A DNA stretch of 64,000 bases from Kitasatospora sp. NBC_01287 (GCF_026340565.1 NZ_JAPEPB010000001.1:7042001-7106000), one strand, 5' to 3'. Positions 8,696-16,275 are shown, counted from the first letter of the stretch. The notes: generated from the sequence alone by a model not told the origin. Numbers and translations: made by a program.

Positions 8696-9481
8696 TCAGG
8701 GGAGGTAGTACATCGGGTTCGGGAGCTTGTACGTCTGGCCGGCGTGGCCACCGGACAGGTCGCTGTTCTGGTCCCCGAAGTCCGCCACGATCTTGTAGCC
8801 GAGATCCTCGATGTGGGCGCGGGTACCGGACTTGTACTGGATGGTGGTGCAGGTCGCGCCGCACGGCAGATAGGCCGGCGGGGTGGCCGCGTTCTTCAGG
8901 TACAGGTGGGAGGCGTCCGCGGCCGGGAAGCCGACGGCGGCCAGGTTGGCGGCGGTGGAGGCGCGCTGCGACTCGGGCCGGCCGGTGATGAAGAAGACGG
9001 TGTAGCCCTGCTGCTGGGCCCAGGTGGCCAGGGCGTTCATGCCGAAGACGGCCGGCATGGTCTTGGTGGCGATGTACTGGGCGTTGCTGACCGGGTTGTA
9101 GACGAAGGTGGTCTCCAACTCGTAGTTGTACGTCGACAGTGACGTGTCGTCGACGTCGAGCACGATCGCCTTCCGCTGCCCGCGGTCGTCGCGGGCCTGC
9201 CTCTGCAGGTACTTCTCGGCGTCCTTCTCGATCCCGGCGACCTGCTTGGCGTAGTTGCCGGTAGGCGACGGCCAGTGCTCGCCCTGGGCGTCGACGGTGT
9301 CGCCGTAGTAGGCCTTGATGTCGCTGACCTCGTTGGTCATGTTGGTGATCTGGCGGTCGGTCCGCGGCACCCGGTTGTCCGCGAGCGCCAGCCCGCCACC
9401 CGCGACGGCGCCGCCGACGACGACACCGACCGCGAGGGTGGCCAGCGTCTTCGAGTGGGTCCTGAGGGACATCTTGAGCAT
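8696..9481 (-). CDS. Secreted HAD-superfamily acid phosphatase
   Basis: This 261-residue protein has an N-terminal hydrophobic signal/anchor (residues 12-35) followed by a HAD phosphatase core. Motif I is IVLDVDDTSLS with nucleophile Asp109 and Asp111. Motif II lies in VFFITGRPES, and the acidic motif near IVADFGDQNSDLSGG completes the site. This layout fits the plant-type/class B acid phosphatase family (HAD type III), which removes phosphate from organic phosphomonoesters outside the membrane. Start ATG 9481 has GGGAAG upstream; an upstream in-frame start would only add basic residues. Two late Cys may form a disulfide. Confidence 0.88.
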   Translation of the reverse strand: MLKMSLRTHSKTLATLAVGVVVGGAVAGGGLALADNRVPRTDRQITNMTNEVSDIKAYYGDTVDAQGEHWPSPTGNYAKQVAGIEKDAEKYLQRQARDDRGQRKAIVLDVDDTSLSTYNYELETTFVYNPVSNAQYIATKTMPAVFGMNALATWAQQQGYTVFFITGRPESQRASTAANLAAVGFPAADASHLYLKNAATPPAYLPCGATCTTIQYKSGTRAHIEDLGYKIVADFGDQNSDLSGGHAGQTYKLPNPMYYLP

Positions 9482-9855
9482 GCGGCTTCTTCCCTTCCCC
9501 TGCCGGGAGAGGGCGCGGCTCGCCCCCCGCACACCCGGCACACGCGAGGCGGGAGGAAACGTACGGCTGGGTAACCCGCCAGGTCAAGAGATTCTACGCG
9601 CGGTGTCTACGCGTGCTGTCTACGCGCGGTGCTGGTGGCCGGCCAGGCACGTCCGAGGCACGTCCCGGACGGCTCGGCGCCGCCCCGCCGCTCCGCCGCC
9701 CCCGTTGCCCCGCACAGGCCGAAGTCGCCGAACCGCTGCGGTGGTTGACCCCGAACCCCTATGCTCATGCCCTGAACAGCTCGCGCGACCCCCGGCGCCC
9801 GATGATCCGGCACGACCATGACCGGCTCCACGGGGAGCTGTGAGGCAGAGGTGAC
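9482..9855. other. Intergenic region without a convincing gene
   Basis: The 374 nt between the divergent phosphatase and orphan genes hold both promoters. A 13-bp repeat sits at 9593-9631. One open frame (9613-9843) reads as Arg/Pro-rich text without codon bias and is not supported. Confidence 0.6.
9593..9631. repeat. 13-bp tandem repeat
   Basis: Three copies of tctacgcgcggtg; the middle copy reads tctacgcgtgctg. It lies in the divergent promoter region. Confidence 0.8.
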
Positions 9856-10569
9856 ATGCCCTTCCTGGATGACTGCGCCAGAACGACGACCAACACCCTC
9901 AACCGGATCGACTACCAGAAGGTCCGGCCCGCCACCAAGGACGACCTCGGGCTGCTGAGCAAGGCCGTCGTCCCCCGGGTGGAGTCCATCGTCCGGCGCC
10001 AAGCCGTGCTGCAGGCCCTGGAGGACGAGGGCCACAGCGCCGGCGTCCTCGCTCTCTGTGCGAACGACTCCGGTCCCCTCGCGTCGAGCCGACTGGAGAT
10101 CCGCTCCTCCCACTCGGGCGCGCCGATCGACCGCGGCCTGCCCCAGGGCCCGTACGGACCCGCCGCGCTCCCGGCGGGCGTTGCCGCCAACCAGCTGCGG
10201 GCCCGCGCCAACTACGCCTGGCTCCAGGCGAGTACGACGGACCACACGACCAAACCCGCCGCGGCCTCCGGCCTCCAGCCGGACCCGGCCCGGGTGGCCT
10301 CCTACTTCGAGGTGACGCTGCCCGAGATCGGCCGCACGATGCAGTTGGTCTCCGGCGGCCGGATCCTCTACGACCCCTTCCACCACCGCTTCTTCATCTC
10401 CGAGCACTACCGGTCGTTCTACGAGTTGATCGGCGTCCCGGCCGTGACCGCCGACCCGGACTACGCCGCGCTCCGCCAGGAGCTGCACGCCTTCGCCCCC
10501 ACACCCACCGAGACCTGGGACGACGAGTACGACTCCGTGATCGACCGGATCAGGTCGGGCCGGTACTGA
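9856..10569 (+). CDS. Orphan protein of unknown function
   Basis: This 237-residue protein starts at an ATG with GGCAGAGGTGAC just upstream. It has no signal peptide and no membrane span. The N-terminal 60 residues look helical (DDLGLLSKAVVPRVESIVRR). The middle (75-140) is Gly/Pro-rich. The C-terminal half contains an aromatic-rich segment (YDPFHHRFFISEHYRSFYEL) and ends in an acidic helix before RIRSGRY. I do not recognise any family. Coding bias is normal for the genome, so it is probably expressed. It adjoins the decayed regulator locus, and accessory status is likely. Confidence 0.7.
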   Translation: MPFLDDCARTTTNTLNRIDYQKVRPATKDDLGLLSKAVVPRVESIVRRQAVLQALEDEGHSAGVLALCANDSGPLASSRLEIRSSHSGAPIDRGLPQGPYGPAALPAGVAANQLRARANYAWLQASTTDHTTKPAAASGLQPDPARVASYFEVTLPEIGRTMQLVSGGRILYDPFHHRFFISEHYRSFYELIGVPAVTADPDYAALRQELHAFAPTPTETWDDEYDSVIDRIRSGRY

Positions 10570-10696
10570 CGACCTTCGGCCCTGGCGACCTGGGGGCGTA
10601 CCGCACCGTCGGCGAATATCTGCGAATCAGTGTCACCTTCCCTGTCAAAAAACCGTGATGCTCTCCGGAACGGAACCCGCCGAGGGGAGCAAGGAC

Positions 10697-10822
10697 ATGG
10701 CACGAAGTTCGCGAGCGATCGGCAGCACCTCCGGAGTAGGTGACTGCCCGACGCTCCACGAGGACGTGGATACAGGTGAAATCCTGGGCCTTTCCCACTA
10801 TGGTCGGGCTTCGTGCCGATAG
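10697..10822 (+). pseudogene. 5' fragment of a small DUF6879-associated protein
   Basis: This short frame (41 residues) begins with an ATG preceded by GGGGAGCAAGGAC. It contains GSTSGVGDCPTLHEDVDTG, which I recall as the conserved N-terminus of small actinomycete proteins encoded next to DUF6879 genes. After EIL the sequence turns into unrelated LSHYGRASCR and stops, where intact relatives continue for a further 30-60 residues. It overlaps the first bases of the next gene. I read it as a truncated remnant; a genuine 41-residue product cannot be excluded. Confidence 0.5.
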
Positions 10823-11256
10823 CCGCCGTTGCCACGCCCCGTAGGGCGAAGCTCGCTTTCCGCTTGATGTTCACGGTCACGGCGCTCTGGGGTGCGGTGG
10901 TGCTCGCCTTCGCGTACTTCACGGTGCGGCTCGGTGCCGTTGCCAATGCCGTGGACGAGTACGGCGATCCCGACCGTGCAGCCGCGATGTCCCAGTTCGT
11001 GACGGCTTTCATCACCGTCCTGGCGGCAGCACCGACCGTGCTGTGGCTGATCACCACCATCGCCTTCCGACGCGGCTCCCGGCTGGCCCCAGTCATGGCA
11101 GCCCTGGTCACCACCGCGACCGTGCTCTGTTCGGCACTTTTCCTGAGCTTCATCGCAGGCTTCTTGTCCGGCGAGGGGTACGTTGTCGCCTTCATCACGA
11201 TCGTCGACTGCCTGAGCGTGGCCGCCGCGTTCACCGCATGGACTCGCAGGGGCTGA
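10813..11256 (+). CDS. Small integral membrane protein, four predicted spans
   Basis: This 147-residue protein has hydrophobic segments at about residues 18-40, 62-82, 90-110 and 116-140, with basic residues between them (RRAKLAFR, FRRGSR, WTRRG). GTG 10813 is the first start in frame and follows a possible -10 (TATGGT at 10799), so translation may be almost leaderless. The family is not recognised. It lies between two gene fragments, so it may have arrived by, or survived, the rearrangement that truncated them. Confidence 0.65.
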   Translation: MPIAAVATPRRAKLAFRLMFTVTALWGAVVLAFAYFTVRLGAVANAVDEYGDPDRAAAMSQFVTAFITVLAAAPTVLWLITTIAFRRGSRLAPVMAALVTTATVLCSALFLSFIAGFLSGEGYVVAFITIVDCLSVAAAFTAWTRRG

Positions 11257-11301
11257 CCACACGTCAGTCCGCCTGGTTCCTGGGGTGTTCGTAGCAGCGA
11301 G

Positions 11302-11685
11302 TTAGACGGCGTACCGCTCGTGCGGGGTGGCTCGATCCCAGACGGCCTCGAAGGCGTCGGCGCAGAGCTTGGCCACCGCCGGCTCGTCGGTCGATGTCCG
11401 GTCGGGGTCACGCCAGTCACCGGCGCCGGTGAAGTGGTTGAACACGGCAAGCCGGCCGTCGAAGAGCCAGAAGTCGTCGCCCGGCAGCGCGATGTCGGAC
11501 GCCAGGTGACGCGGCAGCCACCGGACCTGCTCACCCGCCGCGATGTTGGTGAACGTCCCGCTGTGCTCGTACCTGATGTACTCGCTCACCGGCTCCGAGA
11601 CGATCCGCGCCCGGCGCACGGCCACGCCGCGTCCCACCGTCTCGGCGGTCAGGTCGAGCCACGGACGCCACCGCGGCGCGCGGTC
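11302..11685 (-). pseudogene. DUF6879 family protein, N-terminus missing
   Basis: The reading frame carries the C-terminal two thirds of a DUF6879 protein. It includes RWRPWLDLTAETVGRG, VRRARIVSEPVSEYIRYEH, AAGEQVRWLPRHLASD and LPGDDFWLFDGR, and ends with RATPHERYAV. In relatives the segment before RWRPW has about 60 more residues with EMRDxYTPDDP-like text. Here the frame meets an in-frame TAG (11688-11686) and then the terminator hairpin of the upstream gene, so there is no room for the N-terminus. A GTG at 11637 could still start a 111-residue product, but no ribosome-binding site supports it. Confidence 0.75.
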
Positions 11686-11734
11686 CTACGGGAGATCCGG
11701 AGCGATCGCCCGGCCGGCCGGTCGGTGCTGTTGC

Positions 11735-11773
11735 GAGTGGCCGCCCCATCCCCTCCGGTCGGGGCGGCCACTC
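11735..11773 (-). terminator. Strong hairpin terminator
   Basis: A perfect 13-bp stem (GAGTGGCCGCCCC with GGGGCGGCCACTC) encloses a 13-nt loop, just after the stop of the ATPase-domain gene. It replaces the expected 5' end of the DUF6879 gene. Confidence 0.8.
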
Positions 11774-11791
11774 GGCGTTGGTGACGGCCGG

Positions 11792-12247
11792 TCAGGCCGC
11801 CTTGTCCAGGCGGATCCCCGCGACGACGGACTTGCCGCGCGTCGGGCGCGGGATTACGGCCCAGCTGTCGCAGAGCGCGTCCACCAGGAGCAGGCCGCGA
11901 CCGGTGCAGGCGTGCGGTCCGGACGCGGTGGGGGTGGGCCGGCCGGGGCCGGGGTCGGAGACGGCGAGCCAGTAGTGGCCGTCGGCGGTCCAGAGCACGA
12001 GTTCGACCACCTCGTCCTCGTGCGGGTCCGTGCCGTAGCGGATCGCGTTGGTGACCAGCTCGGAGGTGAGCAGCCGCAGCTCGTAGGAGAGTTGGGCCGG
12101 ACACTGACGCGGCAGCGCGTCCCGGACGGCCTGCCGGGCCCGGGGCACCGAGCTGAGCCGGGCGGGGAAGCGCCAATGGGTCGGCACGGCGGGGACAGCG
12201 GGGGTGGTGGTGGGGACGGCGGGCGTGGGGAGCGGGATTCCAGGCAT
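11792..12247 (-). CDS. HATPase_c anti-sigma/serine-kinase-like ATP-binding protein
   Basis: This 151-residue single-domain GHKL ATPase of the RsbW/SpoIIAB-like kind is abundant in Streptomyces. N box ELVTNAIRYGTDP and G1 box VSDPGPGRPTP are present; the segment TGRGLLLVDALCDSW follows. The N-terminal 25 residues are Pro/Thr-rich and probably flexible. ATG 12247 has GAGGAG six nt upstream. It is divergent from the XRE/DUF397 genes, the usual partner set in WhiJ-type loci, where it probably acts in protein-protein control of transcription. Confidence 0.88.
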   Translation of the reverse strand: MPGIPLPTPAVPTTTPAVPAVPTHWRFPARLSSVPRARQAVRDALPRQCPAQLSYELRLLTSELVTNAIRYGTDPHEDEVVELVLWTADGHYWLAVSDPGPGRPTPTASGPHACTGRGLLLVDALCDSWAVIPRPTRGKSVVAGIRLDKAA

Positions 12248-12384
12248 GGCTGACTCCTCGCGGGTGTGCGGTGGTTGACGCGGCGGCGCCGGTGGCCTGC
12301 CTCCCTGGGCGCGGGCACACCGGTCCCAGGGATGGGCGGGCATGCTCGCGCGGTGCACTTCCGGGCGTTGCCGTAGGTGAGCGT

Positions 12385-12425
12385 CTTGCTACTTCAAGCT
12401 AGCGTGATCGGTGGCACTGTGCCAC
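12385..12425. promoter_or_regulatory. Candidate operator between ATPase and XRE genes
   Basis: GTGGCACTGTGCCAC (12411-12425) is a perfect 7+1+7 palindrome, and CTTGCTACTTCAAG (12385-12398) has matching CTTG/CAAG ends. Both lie in the divergent promoter region of an XRE regulator, the likely binder. This is inference. Confidence 0.5.
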
Positions 12426-12511
12426 TAGATCTACGGTAATTGCCACGATCGTGTTGGACTGGGAGCGACTGATCACGGCAGACTGACCCCAAGTCAGCCC
12501 GAGAGGATGGC

Positions 12512-13363
12512 ATGCCGACCCGACCTGTTCCGACCGAGCGCCAGAAGCGTCTGGGCGCTGAACTGCGAAAGCTCCGCCTCGCCGCAGGAGTCAGTACCGA
12601 CTATGCGGCTGGCCTGCTGGGGCTCGACCGTACGAAGATCTCCAATATGGAGTCGGGCGTCCGCGTCGTGAGCGCTGACCGGGTGCGGACCTTGGCCAGC
12701 AACTACGCTTGCGCTGACGGGGCGTACATCGATGCGCTCGTCGCGATGGCTGAAAGTCGGGAGCGTGGCTGGTGGGAGGAGTATCGCGGAGTCCTTCCAT
12801 CCGGACTGAGCGATATTGCGGAGCTGGAGTGGCATGCGGCGGGCCTCTCGACGGCGCAGACCGTGCATTTGCCAGGTCTCATGCACACGGATGAATACGC
12901 TCGTGCTGTCTTCGGGGCCGTGCTACCGCCGTTGTCGCGGCTGGAAGTCGAGCTGCGTGTGAACCACCGGATGGCGAGGCAACGTGTACTGGGGCGGCCT
13001 GAGCTGCTTCGGTATGTCGGGTATGTGCACGAGGCGGCCTTGAGGATGCAGTTCGGTGGTCGCAAGGTCATGCGGGCGCAGCTCGACCACGTGTGCGCCG
13101 AATCAGAGCGGGCGAATGTCACCATTCGTGTTCTCCCGGTCGAGTGTGGGGCGTTCCCAGGTGCGGGGCACGCCCTCCTTTACGCGGAGGGTGCGGTCCC
13201 TCGACTCGACACCGTTCAGCTGGACTCCGCCCATGGCCCCGAATTCACCGATGCCGAAGCCCAGCTGGCAAAGTACCGTGCACACCTTGACTGGATGGCG
13301 GAGGCGGCACTGTCTCCGGAGAAGTCCAGAGACTTCATACACGTCGTTGCTCAGCAACTCTAG
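12512..13363 (+). CDS. XRE-family regulator with DUF5753 domain (WhiJ/Scr1-like)
   Basis: This 283-residue regulator has an N-terminal helix-turn-helix (about 12-70, LGAELRKLRLAAGVSTDYAA and LDRTKISNMESG). A DUF5753 domain (about 100-275) contains the typical WWEEYRGVLP, GLMHTDEYARAV and LPVECGAF. Such proteins act with a DUF397 partner in Streptomyces development and other switches, and two DUF397-like genes follow at once. Its DNA is visibly less GC-rich than its neighbours (many cgt, gtt, agt codons), a possible sign of different origin. Autoregulation through the upstream palindrome is likely. Confidence 0.92.
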   Translation: MPTRPVPTERQKRLGAELRKLRLAAGVSTDYAAGLLGLDRTKISNMESGVRVVSADRVRTLASNYACADGAYIDALVAMAESRERGWWEEYRGVLPSGLSDIAELEWHAAGLSTAQTVHLPGLMHTDEYARAVFGAVLPPLSRLEVELRVNHRMARQRVLGRPELLRYVGYVHEAALRMQFGGRKVMRAQLDHVCAESERANVTIRVLPVECGAFPGAGHALLYAEGAVPRLDTVQLDSAHGPEFTDAEAQLAKYRAHLDWMAEAALSPEKSRDFIHVVAQQL

Positions 13364-13371
13364 GAGGTCCG

Positions 13372-13563
13372 ATGTCTGACGTTACTTGGGAAGAGCCGTT
13401 CTGCGGTGAGGGGAACAACTGCTTCCGCCTGGGCACCGACGCGACCGGCAACGCCTACATCGCCGTCGCCGGTCAGGAGGACCGCCCCCTCACCGACTCA
13501 CGCGAAGCTCTCCGCACCCTGATCCTGGACATCAAGGCGGGCAAGGCCGACCATCTGCTGTAA
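13372..13563 (+). CDS. DUF397-like small protein, copy 1
   Basis: This 63-residue protein (VTWEEPFCGEGNNCFRLG..., ending KAGKADHLL) fits the DUF397 family by size, by the TWxxxFC start, and by its position 8 nt after an XRE-DUF5753 gene with GGAGG at 13362-13366. DUF397 proteins are small cytoplasmic partners of these regulators. The central GTDATGNAYIAVAG stretch is unusual for DUF397, so this may be a divergent branch. Confidence 0.8.
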   Translation: MSDVTWEEPFCGEGNNCFRLGTDATGNAYIAVAGQEDRPLTDSREALRTLILDIKAGKADHLL

Positions 13564-13620
13564 GCCGTTGTGGCCAGGGCGCCGGTCGACGTTGCCCTGG
13601 CCACCGTCGAGGGGAGTGAG

Positions 13621-13812
13621 ATGCCCACCATCACCTGGGAAGAGCCCTTCTGCGCAGAGGGGAACAACTGCTTCCGCCTGGGCACCGACGCGACCGGCAA
13701 CGCCTACATCGCCGTCGCCGGTCAGGAGGACCGCCCCCTCACCGACTCACGCGAAGCCCTCCGCACCCTGATCCTGGACATCAAGGCGGGCAAGGCCGAC
13801 CACCTCCTCTGA
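13621..13812 (+). CDS. DUF397-like small protein, copy 2
   Basis: This 63-residue copy differs from copy 1 only near the N-terminus (PTI for SDV and CAE for CGE). The ATG at 13621 has GGGGAGTGAG upstream. Since the body is identical, both probably bind the same XRE regulator; the different spacers could give different expression levels. Confidence 0.8.
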   Translation: MPTITWEEPFCAEGNNCFRLGTDATGNAYIAVAGQEDRPLTDSREALRTLILDIKAGKADHLL

Positions 13813-13823
13813 CGCCCGCCGGG

Positions 13824-14111
13824 CTACTGCTCGCCGACCTGACGCGGGTGCGTCGGGTCGGCGGGGCAGGTGAAGATGCGCAGTGCGCCCCAGCGGCCGA
13901 TCGTGACCCCGGTGGGCAGGGCCGTGGCACCCTCACGCGCTCGATCCTCCAGCGGCATCCAGCTCCGACCGCCGCCGTGCCACTCCGTGCTGTCGATGGT
14001 GAGCAGCGGCTCCATCGGCATCCCGCACGCGCAGTCGACCGGCTGTGGGTCCGTCCGGTGCCAGGCGTCGAAGAGAAGCTGGACGAGCTGCTCGCCTTCC
14101 TCGCCGGCCAC
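13824..14111 (-). CDS. Small Cys-containing hypothetical protein
   Basis: This 95-residue protein has a helical, acidic N-terminus, then VDCACGMPMEPLLTIDSTEW and, near the end, RIFTCPADPTHP. The CxC and later CP spacing suggests a zinc-knuckle or ribbon, common in small actinomycete proteins of unknown role. GTG 14111 is the only start in frame, but its ribosome-binding site is weak. It is convergent with the second DUF397-like gene, 11 nt apart. Confidence 0.6.
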   Translation of the reverse strand: MAGEEGEQLVQLLFDAWHRTDPQPVDCACGMPMEPLLTIDSTEWHGGGRSWMPLEDRAREGATALPTGVTIGRWGALRIFTCPADPTHPRQVGEQ

Positions 14112-14163
14112 GTCACCGCCGACTGAGCCATGGCGTGACCGCCGTGCGGCGCGGCGCCTACTC

Positions 14164-14922
14164 CTACGAGGACGAGGACTCGGACTCGGTCGCGGCGCCG
14201 GCCGGGGCGTTCATCAGGGCCTCGCCGCCGCCCGCCAGCTGCTCGGCCAGCGAGCGGTGGAACGCCGTCACCAGCGCCTGGGTGAGCAGCGGCTCGATCC
14301 CGCCGGTCAGTTCGCGCATCCGCTCGACCTCTGCCTCGTCCGCGCCGCTCTCCCGGAACGGCTTCCAGACCGTCTCGCGGAAGAGCCGGTGCAGCTCCCG
14401 CGCGGTGGCCCGGCTGTGCAGGCGCACCACGGCGCGGGTGGCGACGATGGTCTCCAGCGGGATCGGCAGGTCCAGCACCCGGGCGCCCAGTGGCAGCAGG
14501 CCCGGGTCCACCAGGAACTCCCCGTCGCGCTCGGTGCGTTGCAGGGCACCCATCGCCACCAGCTGGTCCAGGTCGGCGTCGGAGAGGCCGCGTCCGACCC
14601 GCCGGGAGAGCTGTTCGGTGGTGGCCTGCTCGGCGGTCTCGGGGGCCCAGACGGCGATCAGGGCGCGGTGGATGGCCAGGTCCAGCGCGCTGATGTCGGC
14701 GGGGAGCTGGTCGAGGTAGCGCTCGATCGCGGCCAGCGTGAGGCCCAGCCGCTGGAGCTCCTCGATCAGCTCCAGCCGGTCCAGGTGCTCGGCGCCGTAG
14801 AACCCGACCCGGCGCGGGCCCAGTTCGGGCGGCGGCAGCAGGCCCTTGCCGCTGTAGAAGCGCAGGGTCCGCACGGTCACCCCGGCGCGGGCGGCGAGTT
14901 CGTCGACGGTCAGTCGCGGCAT
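14164..14922 (-). CDS. MerR-family transcriptional regulator
   Basis: This 252-residue protein has an N-terminal MerR winged helix (LTVDELAARAGVTVRTLRFY, about residues 3-75) followed by the dimerisation helix (LIEELQRLGLTLAAIERYL). A long C-terminal helical domain (about 90-250) without Cys clusters suggests sensing of a small organic molecule rather than a metal. ATG 14922 has GGAGG upstream. An inverted repeat lies only 17 nt before the start, so autoregulation is very likely. The acidic tail (ATESESSSS) is disordered. Confidence 0.88.
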   Translation of the reverse strand: MPRLTVDELAARAGVTVRTLRFYSGKGLLPPPELGPRRVGFYGAEHLDRLELIEELQRLGLTLAAIERYLDQLPADISALDLAIHRALIAVWAPETAEQATTEQLSRRVGRGLSDADLDQLVAMGALQRTERDGEFLVDPGLLPLGARVLDLPIPLETIVATRAVVRLHSRATARELHRLFRETVWKPFRESGADEAEVERMRELTGGIEPLLTQALVTAFHRSLAEQLAGGGEALMNAPAGAATESESSSS

Positions 14923-14938
14923 CGCGCCCTCCAGCACG

Positions 14939-14975
14939 GGACAGTTGAAGTGTGACAGCGACACTGTAACTGTCC
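14939..14975 (-). promoter_or_regulatory. MerR operator/promoter, long inverted repeat
   Basis: Arms GGACAGTTGAAGTGT (14939-14953) and ACACTGTAACTGTCC (14961-14975) pair at 13 of 15 positions around a 7-nt centre. It sits directly upstream of the merR ATG, where MerR proteins bind between promoter elements. Confidence 0.75.
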
Positions 14976-15023
14976 CGCGCCGGGCCGCGGCAGGCTGCCG
15001 ACGGCGTCAGGCCGGCACCCGCG

Positions 15024-16079
15024 TCAGCTCACCAGCTCCGCGTGGTGGCGCTTGGCGACCTCGGGGTGGGCGCGCAGGTAGCCCTTCAGCTCGTTGCGGC
15101 CGAACTCGGCGTAGAGCGGGTTGGCCGGGTCGGTGGTGGCCCCCGGCGCGTGGTGGGCGTGCGGGAACTCCAGCGGCGCGATGTGGGCGTCCAGGCGCGG
15201 GTTGTAGAAGAACGGCACCGAGTACCGCTCCCGCGCGCCGGGCGGGCTGACCACCCGGTGGTTGGTCGCCTTCAGGTAGCCGTCGGTGGCCACCTCCAGC
15301 AACTCGCCGAGGTTCACCACGAACGAGCCGGGCAGCGGCGGCACGCTGAGGAAGCCGCCGTCGGCCTGCTCCACCTGCAGGCCGGGGACCTCGTCGGTGA
15401 GCAGCAGGGTGAGGAACCCGTAGTCCTTGTGCGCGCCCACGCCCTGGCCGCCGCCGTCGGGGGCGCTGCCGGGGTAGCGGACCAGCTTGAGGCGCAGGTG
15501 CGGGTGGCCGGCGAAGGCGGCGTCGTAGAAGTCGGCGGGGGCGCCGATCGCGGCGAGCAGCTCGTGCAGCAGGCGCTCGGCGACGCCGCTCAGCCGGTCG
15601 ATCCAGTGCAGCGAGGCCTCGCGCAGCTCGGGCAGGCCCTTCGGCCACTGGTTGGGGCCCTCCAGCCACCAGTAGTCCGGCTCGCCCGGTCCGGGGCGGT
15701 GCTCGGGCAGCTCGGCGCCGATGTCGATCTGGTCGCGCCAGTCGCTGCGGCCCTGGGTGCGCTCGGTGCCGGTGCGCGTGTAGCCGCGGAAATGCGGGGA
15801 GTTGAGGTTGCTGATGGCCAGCCGCTCGGCCTCGGGGAGGGCGAAGAAGGCGTGCGTGGCGGTCATCAGCGCGGCGGTCTCCCGCTCGGTGATGCCGTGG
15901 CCGATCAGGTGGAAGAAGCCGACCTCGGTGGCGGCCCGGTTCAGCTCGGCCTGGAACGCGGCCCGCTGCTCGGGGGTGCCGGAGGCGGCGGCCAGGTCGA
16001 TCACCGGCAGACCGGGGGCGGCGGGGGCGGCGGCGGGGGCGCTGAAGGAGGCGGGGGTGGCTATGTGCTGCTGCGACAT
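15024..16079 (-). CDS. 2-oxoglutarate/Fe(II)-dependent oxygenase, isopenicillin N synthase family
   Basis: This 351-residue protein has an N-terminal DIOX_N part (LPVIDLAAA, GFFHLIGHGI) and a jelly-roll core with the iron triad His217, Asp219 (GAHKDYG) and His274 (ATNHRV). Arg285 and Ser287 (RERYSVPFF) match the 2-oxoglutarate-binding RxS. It therefore should oxidise a small molecule with O2 and 2-oxoglutarate; the substrate is unknown. It is monocistronic, with a cysteine-containing leader peptide 121 nt upstream, which points to control by cysteine supply and perhaps a sulfur compound as substrate. The N-terminal Ala/Pro stretch is disordered. Confidence 0.92.
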   Translation of the reverse strand: MSQQHIATPASFSAPAAAPAAPGLPVIDLAAASGTPEQRAAFQAELNRAATEVGFFHLIGHGITERETAALMTATHAFFALPEAERLAISNLNSPHFRGYTRTGTERTQGRSDWRDQIDIGAELPEHRPGPGEPDYWWLEGPNQWPKGLPELREASLHWIDRLSGVAERLLHELLAAIGAPADFYDAAFAGHPHLRLKLVRYPGSAPDGGGQGVGAHKDYGFLTLLLTDEVPGLQVEQADGGFLSVPPLPGSFVVNLGELLEVATDGYLKATNHRVVSPPGARERYSVPFFYNPRLDAHIAPLEFPHAHHAPGATTDPANPLYAEFGRNELKGYLRAHPEVAKRHHAELVS

Positions 16080-16200
16080 GGGGGTGACATCCGCTGTGTT
16101 CGGCCCGGCCGCTCCCGGCGGTGGCCGGGTGGACCGGGTGCGCGGCGGATGGTGGCGCGGCGCCCCCGGTGCCGGGGTCCTGAGAGGTGAGGGTGAGGGG

Positions 16201-16275
16201 TCAGCGGTGGCCGCGACAGGACATGCTCGTGACGCGGAGCAGGTCCACGTGGCGACGCCTGACGAGTATGAGCAC
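16201..16275 (-). CDS. Cysteine-containing leader peptide (upstream ORF)
   Basis: This short frame encodes VLILVRRRHVDLLRVTSMSC followed by RGHR and a TGA stop. The RRRHVDLLRV core with a Cys near the end matches leader peptides seen before sulfur-assimilation genes in Streptomyces. A TAACCT -10-like hexamer at 16288-16283 places the transcript start near the GTG at 16275, so translation may be leaderless; GTG 16281 is an alternative. Downstream RNA can form CCCCGGCACCGGGG-type hairpins before the oxygenase start, fitting attenuation or ribosome-stalling control. Confidence 0.8.
   Translation of the reverse strand: MLILVRRRHVDLLRVTSMSCRGHR

Larger units (their letters stand above)
13372..13812 (+). 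repeat. Tandem gene duplication, offset 249 bp
   Basis: The two DUF397-like genes are aligned with a constant 249-bp offset. From about 13408 onward they are almost identical in DNA, with only scattered silent changes near the 3' end; the first 12 codons and the spacer differ. Either the duplication is recent or gene conversion maintains the body. Confidence 0.92.

Noticed and set aside
9613..9843. 77-codon open frame just before the orphan gene
   Set aside because: Arg/Pro-rich with no ribosome site and no coding bias; it overlaps the 13-bp repeat and the promoter region.
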